Counted from the stretch's first letter, positions 10,401 through 20,378 are shown. The stretch: 64,000 nt of DNA from Microglena sp. YARC (GCA_022414725.1 CM039462.1:53890534-53954533); one strand, 5' to 3'. Made by a program: numbers and translations. The notes: generated by a model not told the origin, from the letters alone.

Positions 10401-12857
10401 TGATGATGGTGGTGGTAGGGGAAAAGTGGTGAGTGGGTGATGATGGTGGTGATGATGGTGATACTGGTGGTGGTAAGGGAGAAGTGGTGATGATGCAGGT
10501 GATGATGGTGGTGGTAGGGGAGAAGTGGTGGTGGTGGTGATGATGATGGTGATGATAGTGGTGGTAGGGGAGAAGTGGTGAGTGTGTGATGGGTGGTGAT
10601 GATGGTGGTGGTAGGGGAGAAGTGTTGATGGTGGTGATGATGGTGGTGATGATGGTGGTGATGATGGTGATGATGGTGGTGGTAAGGGAGAAGTGGTAAT
10701 GATGCAGGTGATGATGGTGATGATGGTGGTGGTAGGGGAAAAGTGGTGAGTGGGTGATGACGGTGGTGATGATGGTGATACTGGTGGTGGTAAGGGAGAA
10801 GTGGTGATGATGCAGGTGATGATGGTGGTGGTAGGGGAGAAGTGGTGGTGGTGGTGATGATGATGGTGATGATGGTGGTGGTAAGGGAGTAGTGGTGATG
10901 ATGCAGGTGATGATGGTGATGATGGTGGTGGTAGGGGAGAAGTGGTGGTGATGATGCAGGTGGTGGTGGTAGGGGAGAAGTGGTGGTGGTGGTGGTGGTG
11001 GTGGTGGTGGTGGTGGTGGTGGTGGTAATGGTGGTGGTGGTGATGATGGTGGTGTGTGGTGGTGATGATGGTGGTGTAGGGGAGAAGTGGTGGTGGTGGT
11101 GGTGGTGATGATGGTGGTGGTGGTGGTAGGGGAGAAGTGGTGAGTGGGTGATGGGTGGTAAACATATATTTTCTTTTCAGCTACGAGCAACAGCTTCTAG
11201 GCAGCTCCCCTGACTGGCTATTGAGGCAAATCAAATGTGACCTAGTGCACCTTGAAGCAGACACAATCAGCTGTCCAGAACTGCTGAAATATAGGGGTTC
11301 AGCTCAGTGGATGGCTCAAGGAGCTGCCTAGAAGCTAATACTCGTAGCCGAAAAGAAAAATCCTTGGTGGTAAGTGGCGAGTGTGGTGCTTATGGTGGGT
11401 GAAGGATCAGGGATTGTTATTTCCGCTATATATAGCGATCGCTAGTTTTGACCCCGTTTAAGCGAAATTATCGCTGTAAAAAAAGTCAAGAAAAAAAAGT
11501 TTTTTTATTTTCTGCCCTAAATGGCCCCAAAAAACTATAGAAAGCTATAGAAAGCACTAAAGCGCTGTCCCTGGAGGAGCCCTGAAACCAAAAAGCTAGA
11601 AGAAACCCACTTTCAGATTTGAAAAAAAACTGTGAAGGATGTGGGGTTCAAGTTGGCTGAATGCATGTCATGCTCGCTTGGGTTGAACCAGGACATGTCA
11701 GTAAACGGTATAAACCTACATTACTGCATCATGTACTCAAGAGTGTGGTGCGGGTGGTGGGGTGGTGAGTAGTGAGTAGTGAGTGTGGTGCGGGTGGTAA
11801 GTGGTGAGTGGTGAGTAGTGAGTGGGTATGGGTGAGGATGTGGGGTTCAAGTTGGCTGAATACATGGCATGCTTGCATGGGTTGAACCAGGACATGTCAG
11901 TAAACGGTATAAACCTACATTACTGCATCATGTAATCAAGAGTGTGGTGCAGGTGGTGGGGTGGTGAGTAGTGAGTAGTGAGTGTGGTGCGGGTGGTGGG
12001 GTGGTGAGTGGTGAGTAGTGAGTAGTGAGTGTGGTGCGGGTGGTGGGGTGGTGAGTAGTGAGTAGTGAGTGTGGTGCGGGTGGTAAGTGGTGAGTGGTGA
12101 GTAGTGAGTGGGTATGGGTGAGGATGTGGGGTTCAAGTTGGCTGAATACATGGCATGCTCGCATGGGTTGAACCAGGACATGTCAGTAAACGGTATAAAC
12201 CTATGTGACTGCTTTTTGTACACAAAATGATATGTATTTACACAACTCTGTTTAATACAGTGGGTGGTGGTGGATGCGAGGGTTGGTTGAATGCATGGTT
12301 GGTTTGTATGGGGAGGAGGAGGTTGAAAATATGGTTGTTGTTGCATGGTTGCATGGTTGAGCTCAAGTGTGGATGTTACGGGGTGCAGAGGTTTTAGCAG
12401 GAGGAGGAGGTTGAAAATATGGTTGGAAACATGTTAGCGTGGTCAGGTGGTGTAGGGGAAGTGTAGATGACAGGAATTTTAAGGTTGTTTTGTAGATGTT
12501 GAAACATTTGGCTGATGATCGACTACCCAGCTGAGTTGGTTGCTGAGTTGATTGCATGGGGTTTTCACAACCTAGTTGCCGTAACTAACTTCCTGCCGGT
12601 TGAAGCTGGCTAAGCTCGGGTCTGGAGGAACTCCACGCACCGCTGAAGTAGAGTGCGATTACTTTGCCCTTGCCAGAGATGGTAGATAGAGGAACCAGGC
12701 CGTCCTTGCTCAGAAGAGATTCCCCGAGCAGCTTGGCGAGGGCTGATGTTGGCTCTGGCATCTGCTCTTGGGATTTAGTAACCGTCTTGGGCTCAGGCTC
12801 GACGATGCGGCAGACACCGCCCTCGCAAACGACATTAGGTGGAGTAGAGGGGGACAT
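1093..12857 (-). CDS. Gene A: nucleoredoxin/tryparedoxin-like protein, spliced, 3' end beyond window
   Basis: Predicted thiol-disulfide oxidoreductase of the nucleoredoxin family. Joined exons (12641-12857, microexon 9100-9109 or 8063-8072, 5458-5665, 3792-3885, 1093-1231) keep frame throughout: 217+10+208+94+139 nt, 222 codons plus 2 nt. Landmarks in order: an N-terminal segment with CEGGVC; strand [10 protein letters not shown]; active site [14 protein letters not shown]; the family-typical [15 protein letters not shown] and [21 protein letters not shown] with the cis-Pro-type loop; then [18 protein letters not shown] leading into a second domain, [12 protein letters not shown], which stops at a splice donor. 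The second CxxC half and the C-terminus must lie left of base 1. Known members reduce protein disulfides in cytosol or nucleus; location here is inferred only. The introns are unusually large and filled with copies of exon edges. The family assignment is secure; the microexon is inferred. Confidence 0.9.
1335..2095 (-). repeat. About eight tandem echoes of the exon 5 acceptor edge
   Basis: GGGCTTCCAGGGGAACTG (plus-strand view) recurs near 1341, 1447, 1548, 1648, 1753, 1854 and 1957, with a decayed copy at 2083; period about 100-106 bp. Each copy holds the acceptor CCCACAG and the first ~25 nt of exon 5, separated by GGTGGTTGGT-type repeats. Overlapping poly-W/G/V or P/T/H ORFs here are artefacts. 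Confidence 0.9.
2095..2420 (-). repeat. TTAG-rich microsatellite and decayed exon 4 donor echoes
   Basis: TTAGTTAGTTATT repeats surround two copies (near 2250-2310 and 2405-2440) of the exon 4 donor edge, recognised by ACCTTTGGGGTCAGACATCA and ATCAAGCTTTCACCCAGAC. Confidence 0.6.
2450..2608. mobile_element. Small palindromic MITE-like element, ends TGTGCGACCC / GGGTCGCACA
   Basis: The two ends are inverted complements, and internal CGCCAAATCGGCGACC motifs also pair. No clear target duplication is seen, so the class is unknown. Confidence 0.55.
2620..3400. other. Intronic sequence without recognisable genes
   Basis: Unique-looking sequence with a C-homopolymer run (3029-3066) and (AC)n. Short ORFs on both strands carry no recognisable motif. 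A GC palindrome (CCCGGGGGGCTACGCCCCC) lies at about 3369-3388. Confidence 0.5.
3405..3780 (-). repeat. Three to four echoes of the exon 4 donor edge
   Basis: TACACCTTGCGGGTCAGACG followed by CACGGCATCAC and GATCAAGCTTTCAACCAGCC recurs near 3420-3500 (partial), 3548-3630 and 3655-3740, interleaved with TTTATTTA microsatellite. The true edge is at 3786-3840. Confidence 0.85.
3792..3885 (-). CDS. Gene A exon 4 ([13 protein letters not shown] strand-turn region)
   Basis: Acceptor CCTACAG then GTG AAG GGC ATC CCC; product [20 protein letters not shown] then [10 protein letters not shown], donor GTACAT in phase 1. This is the nucleoredoxin segment holding the conserved Pro facing the active site. 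Three upstream copies (about 4043-4085, 4178-4220, 4323-4361) repeat only acceptor and first ~45 nt. Downstream copies repeat only the 3' part with its donor. Confidence 0.9.
3905..4420 (-). repeat. Three echoes of the exon 4 acceptor edge in (GT)n
   Basis: Copies at about 4043-4100, 4178-4232 and 4323-4370 encode [29 protein letters not shown] and [12 protein letters not shown] after a CACAG/TGCAG/TACAG acceptor, then run into (CA)n or poly-C. None has the 3' part or donor of exon 4. Confidence 0.9.
4430..5400 (-). repeat. Six or more echoes of the exon 3 donor edge in (GTGTG)n
   Basis: CATAAGCTCATACCTTGAAC followed by GTGGACTTGCG, GAGCCAGCCAGGGCATGTCT and TCCTGCTGCCTATCAG recurs with period about 170 bp near 4590-4710, 4765-4880, 4935-5050 and 5105-5220, with short copies near 4436, 4506 and 5325. 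Each stops near the QQE codons of exon 3. Confidence 0.9.
5458..5665 (-). CDS. Gene A exon 3 (core of first thioredoxin domain)
   Basis: Acceptor TGTCGCAG precedes T GGC CCA TGC CGG, so the exon enters in phase 2 and supplies [17 protein letters not shown], then [34 protein letters not shown] and LSSKFK before donor GTATGG (phase 0). It carries the second catalytic Cys. It is the only complete copy: those at 5742-6650 and 7470-7570 keep only the acceptor and about the first 85 nt. Confidence 0.92.
5735..7570 (-). repeat. Echoes of the exon 3 acceptor edge
   Basis: Acceptor CGCAG or TGCAG plus GPCRxFTPQLAxxYNDF recurs near 5742-5830, 5925-6000, 6075-6155, 6255-6330, 6405-6475, 6575-6650 and 7480-7570. 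Two alternating subtypes (acceptor CGACAG and AACTGAAGG in plus-strand view) suggest duplication of a two-copy unit of about 330 bp. A long ORF on the minus strand here is repeat-derived. Confidence 0.9.
6690..7460. repeat. Minisatellite, unit CTGATGGATGGGTGGGTGG
   Basis: About 33 units of 19-25 bp. In the minus reading frames it gives poly-(HPPIHQHH)-type ORFs. Located between exon 3 echoes. Confidence 0.95.
7640..8050. repeat. Short interspersed copies of a CAGAATCACAAGGAGGCAAG repeat
   Basis: Several copies of the intronic part of the microexon unit (TCATCAGAATCACAAGGAGG), without the decamer, alternate with a TTTCAATTTGAATTCAATGA repeat. They lie in gene A between microexon and exon 3. 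No coding potential. Confidence 0.6.
8063..8072 (-). CDS. Gene A candidate 10-nt microexon (downstream copy)
   Basis: Identical decamer CTCATTGGTG with acceptor GATCAG and donor GTAAGAC. It is the last of eight copies of the microexon with flanks. Only this one and 9100-9109 keep both the decamer and intact splice sites. The two would be mutually exclusive, because using both would break the frame. Confidence 0.5.
9100..9109 (-). CDS. Gene A candidate 10-nt microexon (upstream copy) coding A-H-W-C
   Basis: On the minus strand the decamer CTCATTGGTG is bounded by GATCAG on its left and GTAAGTC on its right. Entering in phase 1 and leaving in phase 2, it joins exon 1 (..FS, G) to exon 3 (T GGC CCA TGC) to give [15 protein letters not shown], the canonical nucleoredoxin active site. 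A pyrimidine-rich stretch and a TGTGACC branch-like motif lie upstream. An identical decamer occurs at 8063-8072, so either copy could be used. Confidence 0.7.
9215..10113. repeat. (GGTGTA)n hexamer satellite with GGTGCTGGGTGCA interruptions
   Basis: Nearly 900 bp of TGTAGG hexamers. The same family reappears at 40850-41160 in gene B. Confidence 0.97.
10114..11157. repeat. Minisatellite of GATGATGGTGGTGGTAGGGG + AGAAGTGGT units
   Basis: Roughly 1 kb of mixed GATGGT triplets and GGTAGGGGAGAAGTGGT. Similar units recur in gene B (45480-46460). The 474-codon His/Pro/Ser ORF on the minus strand is a by-product. Confidence 0.95.
11169..11359. mobile_element. MITE of about 190 bp, inverted ends TTTTCTTTTCxGCTACGAG / GCTTCTAGGCAGCTCC
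   Basis: Left end TTTTCTTTTCAGCTACGAG then GCTTCTAGGCAGCTCC; the right end is its inverted complement with small changes. It lies in gene A intron 1. The GCTTCTAGGCAGCT core recurs at 22.8-24.8 kb and 34.05-34.25 kb, so it belongs to the same family as the large inverted repeat there. Confidence 0.75.
11360..12640. repeat. Gene A intron 1 next to exon 1: ~100-bp repeat units and GTGGTGCGGG minisatellite
   Basis: Three copies (about 11637-11735, 11833-11935, 12118-12205) of a unit with GGGGTTCAAGTTGGCTGAAT and CAGTAAACGGTATAAACC, separated by AGTGTGGTGCGGGTGGTGG repeats; then two copies of GAGGAGGTTGAAAATATGG near 12313 and 12400. No exon seen. Confidence 0.75.
12641..12857 (-). CDS. Gene A exon 1 (start of first thioredoxin domain)
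   Basis: ATG at 12857-12855 begins [14 protein letters not shown] and the exon runs to KVIALYFS plus one base. The donor GTGCGT (12640-12635) gives phase 1. The open frame continues upstream of the ATG for about 40 codons without another ATG, so this start is preferred. Reading through the donor would give a Trp-Ser and then unrelated residues, so the exon is taken to end here and the catalytic W-C comes from the next, very small exon. Confidence 0.8.
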
Positions 12858-13450
12858 GGCAGCTACTCGACAGTTTCGATGCGAACGTTTCAACAGAGGA
12901 TTGGGCGAGTTATTCACGAGAATGTCGCCTGAGGGATCTGCAGGACGTTTGCAAAAGGCCGCAACGCGAGGCGAGAGCAAAAGGGGGAAGCACTGTCTCT
13001 GACAGCAAGGACAAAAGTAGTTGTGAATGGAGGAAGCTGTCCAAAGGGTCCTAAGTAGGGGGGACAGCGGGGGGGATAGGGTACGCGCGGGTACGCGGGT
13101 GGAAACCGGGTAGAAAGGCCGATATACCCAGGCGTGGGCGTGGGCGTGGGCGTGGGCGTGGGCGTGGGCGTGGGCGGGGCGTGGGGGCGTGGGCCGTGGG
13201 CCAACCCGGGGCGCGTCGTCCGGCGTCGCAGACGCAACTTCGAAGGGTCCGTTGCGTCCTGAGAAGCCACTTGGGGGAGGGTCCGGTCGCGTCGCAGATG
13301 CAGCTCGGTAGGTTGGTCGCGTCGCAGGACGTGGGCTACGGGTCGGTTGCGGGTCGGTTGCGTCTCAGGACGCAAGCTATGAAAGCTATGAAATTGGTTG
13401 CATACCTCTGGTTGCATCTCAAGACGCAGAGCTGGGGGTCCTCTTAAACA
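12858..13450. repeat. Upstream flank of gene A with GC-rich minisatellites
   Basis: (GTGGGC)n at 13130-13185 and copies of a CGTCGCAGACGCAAC / GCGTCTxAGGACGCA unit at 13205-13440, the same family as the array at 34310-34960. The promoter of gene A should lie here, but I see no convincing core element. Confidence 0.6.
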
Positions 13451-13525
13451 ACCCTGGTGCTCACCACCATGGTGGCCAACTGGCCACCACCTCTATCCTA
13501 TAATATGTGTAGCTTTTTCCTGGTA

Positions 13526-13705
13526 GCGTGTATGTTACAAGTCCAAGGGTAGCCAAATAGGCTGAAGGGACCTGACCTACGGTCCTACCTCGATTCAGGA
13601 GGGCTAATACGAAAAACAAGCACTGCATGAACTGTCCCCCAACAATTCGTTTTACTGACGAAGGCCCTGACTCCCTGAGTTTGTGCGATACAGATAATTT
13701 AAGTT
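13526..13705 (+). repeat. Dispersed ~170-bp repeat (copy 1)
   Basis: Starts TATGTTACAAGTCCAAGGGT, includes CCAAATAGGCTGAAGGGACC and AATTCGTTTTACTGACGAAG. A second full copy is at 32302-32460, and fragments of its first 45 nt occur inverted at 14630-14665, 38030-38080 and 55560-55610. Probably a short retroposon. Confidence 0.65.
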
Positions 13706-14308
13706 CATCACAAGGTTCATCGTCACATTTTTGTCATTGCAATAATCATAATTACGGGGGGTGTTCATCAAGAGCAGGGGCTTGGGGGGGGGGGGGGGTG
13801 GGGGGGGGGGGGGGGGTACTTATGTGATAATCTGAGTCTGCAAGTCTCAATCGTTTACAGTGTTTATAGACGAGGGAGAGTTAGACGCACGAAGGCGATA
13901 TATACTAAGGCAGTCTGTAATGCACAGTACTGCAGACGGCAGGAAACACGGGACCGGGTAGTGACCGGTCCGCTCTTTGCCTATTCAGATAGAGACAGGA
14001 AAGTCGTCTATAACAACTTATAACAAAAATGACCCCATCATCCATGTGTGTAAAGCTCTTGGAGACGATCTAATTCTAGTCTTATTTTTCAATTTGGCCT
14101 AGTGGACTAAAAGTTCTAGGCCTCCAAAATTTCCGGTGTGGGTGGGTGTTGAAGGGAAAACCGTCATTTTCAAAAAATCGGGTACTTATCAGCAATTGAA
14201 AAGTGATTGCAATTAATTGGAATGATTGCAAGGTTTATCAGCCTCAGCCTAAGCCTTAAACCCTAAACCCTAGACTATAAAGCCAGCTGCTCACCGTCTG
14301 CAGGTGGA
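13706..14308. other. No gene seen; two poly-G runs
   Basis: Long G homopolymers with single interruptions at 13778-13816 and otherwise unique sequence. TAAACCCTAAACCCTAG at about 14256-14272 is an interstitial telomere-type motif. Confidence 0.5.
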
Positions 14309-14316
14309 GTAAACAT

Positions 14317-14509
14317 CATGGTACTACTTCGCGCCAAATTGGTCAGCGCTTAAGGCGCACTAACGTCAAATTGGTCAGCGCTTAGTGCAAAAAAACGCAC
14401 AAACTGCGCGCTGCGCCCACAGGGAGTTGAAATAACTGCGCAAAACACGCAGGGGGGCTCAAAAAGCTTGCGCGAAATTGCGCTACCACGCGCGCTTTGT
14501 AGTACCCTG
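14317..14509. mobile_element. hAT-like MITE copy 1 (8-bp TSD GTAAACAT)
   Basis: Ends CATGGTACTAC and GTAGTACCCTG, interior rich in GCGC words (GGTCAGCGCTT, GCGCTGCGCCCACAGGG). Perfect 8-bp direct repeats GTAAACAT at 14309-14316 and 14510-14517. CAGGG ends and 8-bp TSD are the hAT superfamily signature. Confidence 0.85.
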
Positions 14510-14625
14510 GTAAACATGATCACGGTTGCGCTGCCACGCGCGCTTTGTAGTACCCTGGTAAACATGATCACGGTTGCGCTGCCACGCCCGCTTTGTAGTA
14601 CCCTGGTAAACATGATCACGGTTGG
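14500..14625. repeat. Three tandem copies of the MITE right end plus flank
   Basis: CGCGCTTTGTAGTACCCTGG followed by TAAACATGATCACGGTTGCG repeats with ~57-bp period, duplicating the right end of the hAT-like MITE together with its target duplication. Confidence 0.85.
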
Positions 14626-14699
14626 GCAAGTCCCTTTAGCCTATGTGGCCTACCCCTGGACTGTTACATACATACATACATGATCAGGTGAAATACTAC

Positions 14700-14880
14700 T
14701 GTTGGAGCACGACAAGGTGTGTGTGTACTTCTAGGGGGCAGGACCAAGGGGGTAGCTACCCTTCTTAGTCAGCCTACTTGTGGGCTCCTTACTGAAAAGG
14801 TAAATGTAATATGAAGTAGCTTCTACTTCTCCCTAGTCTTCTAGACTGATGCAACAAATACTAATACACCACACTCCTGA
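14700..14880 (+). repeat. Dispersed element shared with 34255-35300 (MITE-free version)
   Basis: CACGACAAGGTGTGTGTGTA, CTTAGTCAGCC, CCTTACTGAAA and TAGTCTTCTAGACTG match, in the same order, the copy at 34.26-35.3 kb. That copy additionally holds a tandem array and a hAT-like MITE. Confidence 0.65.
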
Positions 14881-14979
14881 GAACATATTGCAATTAAGTG
14901 GATGTTGACTCGTAGCTTTCATTTTGGAGCCGGAGAAGAATTTCGGGGAGAAGGGTATTTTTATACACCAATCTTATAA

Positions 14980-15232
14980 TGTTATTCACCGGTTCTCCCG
15001 GCTCACCTAGAGTGACTTAGAGCGCACAGGACTCCCGCCCTGCTGTGCTGACTGTAGTGCCGCTGCCAGCTATGGCACGCAGTATACACGCCGGTACCCT
15101 GAGGTACCGTGTCATCTCCCTTCTTCTAAGTAGTGCATCCTCTATGATGCTTATCCTGTAAAGACTGTATCGATACATTGTCCCTCCCTGCCTTTGCGTC
15201 ATATACGCATACTTCGGAAACAAAATATAACA
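14980..15232 (+). mobile_element. Solo-LTR-like copy of the 15721-20636 retrotransposon family
   Basis: Begins TGTTATTCACCGGTTCTCCC and ends near CTTCGGAAACAAAATATAACA, inverted relative to the plus-strand order of the neighbouring LTRs. It shares GCACAGGACTCC, GCCGCTGCCAGCTATGGCAC, GGTACCCTGAGGTACC and GATGCTTATC. No unambiguous target duplication. Confidence 0.65.
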
Positions 15233-15720
15233 GACCCTTCAACAAGTAAAGGATTCTGTGAACCTGTTACCATAATTTTTCATTGCTTCGTAGCTTTATT
15301 GCTCACTTTTGTTAGCTACGTTGTTGGAAGTCCTATCCGGGTGTTATGGCGGGGGCTTACCTTGGGGCAACAATGGCCTGCATGTATGCATACAGTCCAG
15401 GAGGAAACGACGGAGGACCTGGGGTCAAGTACTACCGTATACACGTGGACTTTAACTTGGTTACATGGCTTAGCTCAAGTCAACTGAACGGATAATGAAG
15501 TGCGAGGTCAGGTAGTGTAGCTGACACCAGTCCTTGCCATTTGGTTACGTAACCAGAACGGAGAAAGTAAGTTAGGGAATCACAAGCCCCTTTCCCTATC
15601 GACCTTTCCCTAAGTTAGGGAAGCACAAGCTCCTTTCCCTAACCCCTTTCCCTAAGTTAGGGAATCGTCATTAAGGGAAAGGGGTCATTTATATAGGGAA
15701 AACTTAGGGAAAGAACTTAG

Positions 15721-15966
15721 TGTAGTTTTCCGGAGCGTGTGCAAAGCACAGAGACGAGGGGAAGACGGTAAGGATAAGATCTTTACAGTTAGATAAGCAT
15801 TCGATCAATGCGCTAGGAGAAAGTACTGGGATGCAGCGGTACCTCATGGTACCGGCATCAGTGTCCGTGCCATAGCTGGCAGCGGCACAGCAGTACAGTG
15901 CTACAGGGAGGAGTCCTGTGCACTCTAAGTCACTCTGGGTGAGCCGGTGAAACCCGGTGAATAACA
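15721..15966 (-). repeat. 3' LTR (left copy) of the retrotransposon
   Basis: 246 bp, plus-strand start TGTAGTTTTCCGGAGCG, end AACCCGGTGAATAACA. Cleaner copy of the pair. Confidence 0.85.
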
Positions 15967-17653
15967 TCCCCCCCAATTCCTGGTATTCTTCATTCTGGAG
16001 AATTCTGGGAATTAGAGGAGTTAAAAGAAAAACTAGAGGGACTGAAAATATGCATAAGCAGGTTATGCTTTGAAAGATAAACTAGCAGGCTGACTTAAAA
16101 GGTGCAAGGAGAATCCTGTGGGACAGGGTGTCTGCTCTGGTCAGAAAAAAACTAAAATAGAAGAAAGCAGAACAATCAAGTTGCAATCAATCAATATTCT
16201 AGGAAAAGTCTGTCCCATGTCCAGGAGTCTAGGATTGAAGTTGCAGAGGTGACTGGTGGGAAGTCAAATCTAAAGGCTGCAAGGGAATCCATGTAATCTT
16301 ATCAACTATCAACTGCTGGCTAGCTATTGGGTCAGAGGATCAAGTGTCATCAACTGGGTATGGGATCTGGTAGAACCCATCTCTCTTAAGCCTAGTTGTG
16401 ATGGCCTGGTGCAGGTCATCCCAAAGGTCAGCTGTAGGGTCAGAGTGAAAGACAGGAGGGCAGAAGTTGAGTATGAAACAGTCTTGCTGATTCCAGGGCA
16501 TGATGGCATCATCAACGTTAGATCAGGATAGGGCTTGGGCTCTCCATCTGTTCCTGATCTGGTGGGGATTGCATGAGGAGTCCTGGCTGTCTGTGGGCTG
16601 CCATTGCAGTTAGGCACTGACCATGGCTGCCTGCAGGCAAATGGTCCACTTCAATCTATCCTTCATGCGTAGCTGAGCTATAGGTGTCATACTTTATATA
16701 TGAGAGTGGCTAGCAGCTTGGAGTGCAAGTGGATGGACTAATAACTGGTGCGAGGATTGGTGGGCATATCCTGCTCTTCTCCAGATTTGGTGTGGAAGGG
16801 ACCTCAGGTACTTTATACCTTGCATAGAAATCGTGGATCAGGGTGTATAAGGGGACCCTGAGCATGTTGACTATGCAGGTGTGGGTGGGCAAGAGCATCA
16901 TGTGATCTAGTTATGTCCATCAGTTCCCCTAGGGGTAGTTACCCCTCCCTGTGGTCTTCCAGGGTGTAGCTGATGGCAGACAGTATGGCATTGTTCTGTA
17001 TGTCAGCTTGGGAGCCTGGCTCTGAGGTGGGAGGTGTGCTACCTGGTGAGAAGTCTGTTTTATACCAGTGGGGGTCATGGTTTTGAGGAGTATGTCCTCT
17101 TGGAAACAGGGAGGGGTGGCGGTGTCGAATTCTGCAGGGTTTTCTGCTGGCTCTACTAAGGGCTCTGCTGGTGGTTTAACTGCTGAGCTGTACTGGTGCC
17201 TCTACTTGATAGCTCTACTGGTAGCTTTAGCTGGTTGTTCTACTGGTGGGTCTACTGGTGGCATAACTTGCTGTGATGGTAGCTCTGCTGCCAGTTTTAC
17301 TGGTGGATGGGTATTCTTCTGGCTGGCTACAGATGGGTATCTCTTCTTGTAGATCTCTAGCATAGATGCTTTCATGTTGGCCAGCTGCTGGTCAACATCT
17401 ATGGCATCATCATCCTTGCTACACCTAGGTGCACTATGGGCACTATCTGGCAGGACTTCTACATATCCTGCTTCTCCTGTGACAGTCTGACCAGTACAGG
17501 CAGTTGGGGAAGGCTCACCATTCGATATTCTGCTGGTGACTGGACCAGTGGCAAGGGGCTCTATGGGATGCTGGATGAGCTAGTCACAGGAGACCTGTCA
17601 GCTGGGAAGGGTGTCCAGGGGTGGGCCTATGGGCCAAATGGTGTTGCTGATGG

Positions 17654-17695
17654 GCATTGTCTGGAGCTGTGTCCAAATCCATCACAGTTCCAGCA
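17654..17695 (-). pseudogene. gag-type CCHC zinc knuckle inside the retrotransposon
   Basis: Minus strand reads ..RIKPATMT CWNCDGFGHSSRQC PSATPFGP then stop: C-x2-C-x4-H-x4-C, the nucleocapsid signature. Upstream (17.7-18.1 kb) the minus strand is proline-rich with interrupted frames. This is the only retroelement protein motif found. Confidence 0.8.
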
Positions 17696-20378
17696 AGTCA
17701 TAGTAGCTGGCTTGATTCTCTTATCTTCCTTCCTGGTACGGTAGCTGGGGGGAGCAGGTGCAGGTGGAGAGGAGGGGGAGGAGGAGGAGCACCTGGGGTG
17801 GTGATTGGGGGAGGAGAAGGTGGAGATGACGGTGAAGGAGTGAGGAGGGTGTGAGATGCCAGTTCATTGAGGCGTCTGTAGAGTCCTTGAACCGTTTGAG
17901 TCCACTTAGCTCTTCCTGCTGGGCGTAAGTGATGTACCATGACGTGGAGGGTTCAGGGTTACACGGGTTCAAACTGGGCTGTCGTTGTCTGGTGGTGGTC
18001 AATAGGCTTGGGGAGAATACATCTATCTGTGAGTAGACTCCCCCCTTTGTATTGTTATGGCAGACTAGGACAGACTGAGTGGGGGCCAGGTTCATTTTTC
18101 CTGTCCTACGTCCTGGTCCTGATCCTCTTGGGAAGGTAGGCATAGGGTAGCCTGGGAGTCATCCAAAGAAAAAATGAGGTCATCGTCTTGTCTATCATGC
18201 TGGGATGCTGATGAGGTGCATTGGGATGCCAATGTGTGGAATGATAAGTGGCATGGGTCACTTATCAATGCGGGCAGTTATATGGACATCCTTGAGGTTG
18301 TTAGGATCAAGCCATTGTGTGCTTGGATGACAGCTGTGCCTGTGGAAGAGCACATACGTGGATGGGGATGTCCAGGGAAGAACACTGGGATGGAGGAGAT
18401 AGAGGTATAATTCTGATGAGTGCATGCTTCGTTGTATGTGAGGTGATGAATTGAATAAAGAGCTGAGTACCCAGTATGTGCCATGGGCTGGGAAGGTAGA
18501 ACACATAATGGTATTGCCAGGTGGGTGCTCAGGGGTGGATTGTGGTCTGAGTAGATTTTCATGGTCCTTCTCTACTGTGGGCATTGCTGCAGAGTGGATG
18601 GTGATTTCCTATATCTCTGAGACAGGTGTGAAGGACAGGTGCGGGCTCAGGAGCTTAGGGTCTTGGTCTTGTTCGTCCCCCTAATGTGGGAATTCTGCAG
18701 AGTGGCGGACTTTTCTATCTCTGAGACAGTGTGCAGGGACAGGTGTGACAGCAGGACAGGGCAGGACATACTGGAGATACTTACTTGCAATCAGGCATCC
18801 CGCTCTTTGAGCATGTCTTTCCTTCACCACGCTGGGTACCATCCAGGCTTAATGGGCATCTGGATGGACAGGTGGCACTGGGGCACAGATGCTGGGTCTT
18901 GGAGGCTGCAGATGCTGGGTCCCTCAGGATTGATCGGATGATCCAGTAGGGTCAGTCGTCTCACAATCCAGAATTCCTGTCCCGCTGACGACGGTGGCAC
19001 CTGGTAAAGGCACCAGTCGCATGTCGCTGGTGTACGGAGGTGGCCTGGGCAGGGGCCTGGAGGAGGTCTGTGCGTTGCTGTTTGTAGCGACCCTCTGCCG
19101 ATTCCTTGAAGCCAGTCAGGGTCCTTCTCCAGGATCTTCTGCGCGCTTGCGCGGAGACTGCGCCTTGAGTTTGGGCGTCGTCCAAGGGCAGGAGAGGACA
19201 AGAGGATATAGGGATCTGGGGCATCTATTCGGTGGGGGAGGAGGAGGCGATCCACGAATGGCGGTTTTCTGGTGGTGGCGCATTCAACGGTCAGAGGGGG
19301 CTGGATGCTGCTCGGCACGGAAACAGGAAAGAGAGCTGCATTGCGGCTGGATGGACAAAAACAGTGCGGGAGAAGTTTAGGAGATCTGAGGGTTGTGGGG
19401 TGGTAAGTATTGAGGATAGGGACTCTAACATGAACCTGATCCATACTCAGTTCTCAGACGTGTAGCGCAAAGCAGACGCTGCATTTTTAGTCGCGTCGTT
19501 CGCGCAGTACACAGCAGCGATGGATGAGTGGACCTGAGTCACAAACAACTGTGGTTCTAGCAATAAAGTTGCAGATAGCAGTGATATCACTGTTGGGCGA
19601 GGTGAGATAGTGCCATGCCGCTCCTTTCGTTTCTGATAACGGAATGAAGTCTCTGTCACCATGAAGCACTGAGTGTTTGCAGAAGCTGTCCAGCCATGGG
19701 TCTGGTCATGTCCTTGTACCAGGTGGTAAAGGTTCAAGTGATCCTGCTTACCGTCGAACTTGGGGTAGTGCCGCGCAGGTCCATGGCGAATATCAGGAAA
19801 GGCTTAATATCAGGTAGTAGGAAGGCAAGGATTAGGGAGCAGGAGTTGGCTGGAGTTGGCTGGAGATCTGAGTATCAGAAAGAAACTGCGAATCTGGGAT
19901 TTTTGGGGAAAGAAGGTTCGTTGCACGAGAGGTTTGAGAATGAAAAGTTGGGGGTGAATCCAAGTAGGACAAGGGGGGCTGGAGGTTTGAAATAGGTCAG
20001 CAGAGGTGGTGGAGAGACGGCGGAGGCTGCGGATACATGCAGGAAGGGAAGAGGTGGTGGTGGCTGGCGCAGTTGGAGGTAGAGGATGTTGTCAAGGGGG
20101 TGGGGGGGGGGGGGGGGGGGGGTAGCTGGCGGAACCAGCTGTATGCTCAATGGAGCAGGAGTTGGCCTGGCGGAAACACTTGGTGCTAAATGTAGCAGAA
20201 TCACCGGAAACGCGGCTGATCTTCGCACAAGAGTTGGTGTCCAGATGTGTGGAGATTCTTGTCGTCGGAGCTTTCTTCACTCCTTTTCAATTGATTAGCA
20301 CTCGGGACAACAATCAAATGCCCTTCAGCTCGGATACGCGCCTGAGCAAGGGACAATCTAACGCAAAGGACCGTAACC

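Noticed and set aside
9766..11190. 474-codon minus-strand His/Pro/Ser ORF
   Set aside because: Translation of hexamer and GATGGTGGT satellites within gene A intron; no codon structure.
12585..12980. Reading exon 1 of gene A straight through to 12585, or starting it at 12980
   Set aside because: The start at 12980 is a TTG, not ATG, and read-through gives W-S-S-S-R, losing the active site; the GTGCGT donor plus microexon restores the family motif.
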